A stretch of DNA of 7,636 bases from Clostridiales bacterium. GTDB taxonomy: Bacteria; Bacillota; Clostridia; Lachnospirales; Lachnospiraceae. Both the position numbers and the translations under genes were made by a program. The notes beneath the pieces are model-generated. The model had not been told where the DNA came from, did no database searches, and saw only the letters and a list, made by a program, of their open reading frames with translations. The stretch is from assembly GCA_029267975.1 (NCBI GenBank), contig JAJUHH010000132.1, positions 1 to 7,636 of the forward strand. Reading direction: 5' to 3'. Below are positions 6,025 to 7,636 of this stretch, in pieces. How positions within the stretch are numbered: the stretch's first letter is position 1; each line of letters starts with the position of its first letter.

Positions 6025-6735
6025 CTATTTCCTAATCCAGTCCAGGTTAGATGCCAGTTTTTCGTCAACTATGTCAAAATGCATATTTACGGCCTTGTAA
6101 GCCAATTCCCTGTCCCTGGTTTTGAGACTTTGCAGCATGTTACTATGCGCTTCCCACAGGATATATTTACTATCTGGGGAGCTTAAAATCTCCCTCCTCA
6201 GGTCACTGATAAACTGGTCGATCAGATCAGATAATGCCTGCAGGATGCTGATGATCAGTGTATTCCCGGAAGCCCTGGCAATGGTAAAATGCAGCTTCTT
6301 ATCCAATAAGATATTACCTGTCTCTGTCAAATGCTCCAGCTCCGCCACACTGTCGGACAATTCTGCGATTTCATGCTCGGATATATTGTCGATTGCCAAT
6401 AGCAGAGCCTGCAGTTCCAGAGAACGGCGAAGCTGACTAATCTGTTTATAATCGATCTGATCCAGCAGGAACATCATGGACAAAGTCTCCACCAGATTAT
6501 ATTCAAAATTACCGGTCAGGTAATTGCCTGCTCCTTGTTGACTGCTGATCACCCCCATAAAATCCAGAGTTCTGATCGCCTCGCGGACAGAATTACGGCT
6601 GATTCCCAGGATTGCTGACAGATCACGCTCCGCCGGAAGCTTTGATCCCACAGCAAGATTACCCTTTCGTATCTGCTCCTTGATATACTCGATTACCCTG
6701 GTATATGATTTTTTATGTAATTCCTTTTCTTCCAA
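6025..6735 (-). CDS. GntR-family (FadR/LldR-like) transcriptional regulator
   Basis: This is a 236-residue DNA-binding protein, normal for the FadR branch. The winged helix-turn-helix covers about 9-75, with GSKLPAERDLSAILGISRNS at 30-49, a recognition helix continuing VREAIRTL and a wing near SSQQGAGNYL. The all-helical FCD ligand domain covers about 95-225. It keeps the metal-site residues typical of that domain: Asp145 and His149 (DKKLH), His197 (WEAHSNML) and His219 (NMHFD), plus the LRRSLE helix at 102-107. Relatives such as LldR bind lactate and PdhR binds pyruvate, and they recognise ATTGGTNNNACCAAT-like sites; two such sites lie in the lctP leader immediately downstream. It is therefore probably the repressor of the lactate operon, released by lactate (inference). 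The start is TTG, with GGAGG 9 nt upstream; an in-frame TAA close upstream rules out a longer form, and the next in-frame ATG is codon 60, inside the DNA-binding domain. No terminator separates it from lctP. Confidence 0.93.
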   Translation of the reverse strand: MEEKELHKKSYTRVIEYIKEQIRKGNLAVGSKLPAERDLSAILGISRNSVREAIRTLDFMGVISSQQGAGNYLTGNFEYNLVETLSMMFLLDQIDYKQISQLRRSLELQALLLAIDNISEHEIAELSDSVAELEHLTETGNILLDKKLHFTIARASGNTLIISILQALSDLIDQFISDLRREILSSPDSKYILWEAHSNMLQSLKTRDRELAYKAVNMHFDIVDEKLASNLDWIRK

Positions 6736-6744
6736 CGGTTATTT

Positions 6745-6749
6745 CCTCC
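6745..6749 (-). promoter_or_regulatory. Ribosome binding site for the TTG start of the GntR gene
   Basis: GGAGG on the - strand is followed by 9 nt and then TTG (6733-6735). In the same frame a TAA lies two codons before the TTG, and no ATG occurs between the site and the helix-turn-helix, so TTG is the only reasonable start. A TTG start usually lowers translation, which would suit a regulator needed in small amounts. Confidence 0.8.
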
Positions 6750-6761
6750 ATGCATTTCCTT

Positions 6762-7553
6762 CTACTTTTTGATGGGCAGCCACTTAAGGACGGTCTGGAT
6801 TTTTTCATCCCAGTATTTCCACTGATGATCTCCAGGGGACTCCTCATAGGTTACATCATAGCCCAGTTCTGTCAGGCATTTCTTTGCGGTCTGATTCTGC
6901 TCATAAAGAAAATCCTCTGTACCGCACCAAATATAGATTTTGGGCAAGGGTTTGCCGCTTTCTTTTAAGACCTTAGCTGCTGCCATTAAATCATTCTGGG
7001 AATTCTTAAGCTCCTCTGCAGAGCCAAAGATATTATAGAAAAGCTCCTGATAACTGCCTTCCTCCTGGTGGCGCTTCATATCCCCAACCATATCAAGGGC
7101 TCCGGATAAGCAAGCTACTGCCCCAAAGGTCTCCGATGCCAGCAGGCCAAGCTTCAGGGCACCGTATCCTCCCATGGAAAGACCTGCAGCGAAGGTATCT
7201 TCTCTTCGCTCAGAGATATTGGGGAAGAAATCCCTGCAGATGAAGGGTAGTTCCTGTGAGATAAAGGTCCAATACTTCAGACCATGCTTCATATCTGTAT
7301 AAAAGCTCAGATGCACTGTGGGCATAACCACAGCAATTCCAAGTTCACTTACATATCGTTCTATTGAGGTTCTTCTCTGCCATATGGTATGATCATCACT
7401 CATACCGTGAAGCAGATATAGCACAGGATATTTGCCATCCTTTCGATTACTCTCCATTCCAATCTGGCCACGTGCCCTTTGGGGTAGAATAACATCCATA
7501 TTCATACACATTCCAAGTACTTCCGAAAAAAAGTTCACATGCATCAGTGCCAT
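6762..7553 (-). CDS. Esterase D/FrmB-type alpha/beta-hydrolase
   Basis: This 263-residue enzyme belongs to the putative esterase family (PF00756; S-formylglutathione hydrolase, tributyrin esterase and feruloyl or acetyl esterase relatives). Visible are the strand and oxyanion region VLYLLHGMSDDHTIW at 44-58, the nucleophile elbow GLSMGGYGA (Ser126), the acid in GTEDFLYE (Asp214) and the base in GDHQWKYW (His243): a complete Ser-Asp-His triad. It lacks a signal peptide, so it should act in the cytoplasm on small acyl esters or thioesters; the true substrate cannot be told. The ATG at 7553 has GAGGAG 8 nt upstream; ATG at codon 4 is an alternative. The stop is 26 nt before the TTG of the GntR gene, so the two are probably co-transcribed, which puts the esterase next to lactate control. 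No ATTGGT-type operator is seen in the 83 bp upstream of it within the window. Confidence 0.9.
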   Translation of the reverse strand: MALMHVNFFSEVLGMCMNMDVILPQRARGQIGMESNRKDGKYPVLYLLHGMSDDHTIWQRRTSIERYVSELGIAVVMPTVHLSFYTDMKHGLKYWTFISQELPFICRDFFPNISERREDTFAAGLSMGGYGALKLGLLASETFGAVACLSGALDMVGDMKRHQEEGSYQELFYNIFGSAEELKNSQNDLMAAAKVLKESGKPLPKIYIWCGTEDFLYEQNQTAKKCLTELGYDVTYEESPGDHQWKYWDEKIQTVLKWLPIKK

Positions 7554-7636
7554 AAAATTCTCTCCTCTTTTATTATATTTGCTGCCGTAACATCCCTTTG
7601 CTATCGAATAGGAATCTCTGGGAACAGCACAATTTA

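Noticed and set aside
6122..6436. 104-residue open frame on the + strand inside the GntR gene
   Set aside because: It is antisense to the intact FCD domain, has no ribosome binding site and no recognisable motif.
7572..7577. TATAAT upstream of the esterase on the - strand
   Set aside because: It lacks a -35 match, and transcription from it would begin inside the esterase ribosome binding site. The true promoter is probably farther upstream, perhaps beyond the window.

Overview
The window looks like chromosomal DNA from a spore-forming, anaerobic Gram-positive Clostridia, most likely a Lachnospiraceae-type organism. The reasons are strong AGGAGG-type ribosome binding sites, GTG and TTG starts, a pair of small CotF-type spore coat genes, and a lactate dehydrogenase coupled to an electron-transfer flavoprotein (ETF) of the kind known from acetogens and butyrate producers. 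Taxonomy is inferred from gene content and protein style only.

Layout. At the left end (about 145-632, + strand) two short genes encode small helical proteins. The second is a clear CotF-family spore coat protein and the first looks like its usual companion. A strong hairpin at 643-682 closes this unit and also closes the operon arriving from the other side. From 5973 down to 703 (- strand) lies a four-gene lactate operon: lactate permease (lctP), ETF beta (lctB), ETF alpha with an N-terminal iron-sulfur domain (lctC), and an FAD-linked lactate dehydrogenase (lctD). Upstream and in the same direction are a FadR-type GntR regulator (6025-6735, TTG start) and a cytoplasmic esterase (6762-7553).

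How the genes work together. The permease imports lactate. LctD oxidises it to pyruvate and passes electrons to the LctB/LctC flavoprotein. By analogy with the Acetobacterium woodii LctBCD complex, the ETF couples this uphill NAD+ reduction to oxidation of reduced ferredoxin (flavin-based electron confurcation). The GntR protein is the probable lactate-responsive repressor. The lctP leader has a full-consensus SigA promoter (TTGACA, 17 bp, TATAAT) followed by two ATTGGT-NNN-ACCAAT-type operators: one imperfect copy just downstream of the predicted transcription start, and one perfect 21-bp palindrome about 144 bp further on, close to the lctP ribosome binding site. No lactate racemase gene lies in the window, and the operon ends at the terminator after lctD.

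I found no transposon, CRISPR array, RNA gene or phage element. The genes belong to recognisable families. The less ordinary points are the operator and leader architecture, the pared-down single-cluster ferredoxin domain of LctC, and the esterase linked to the regulator.
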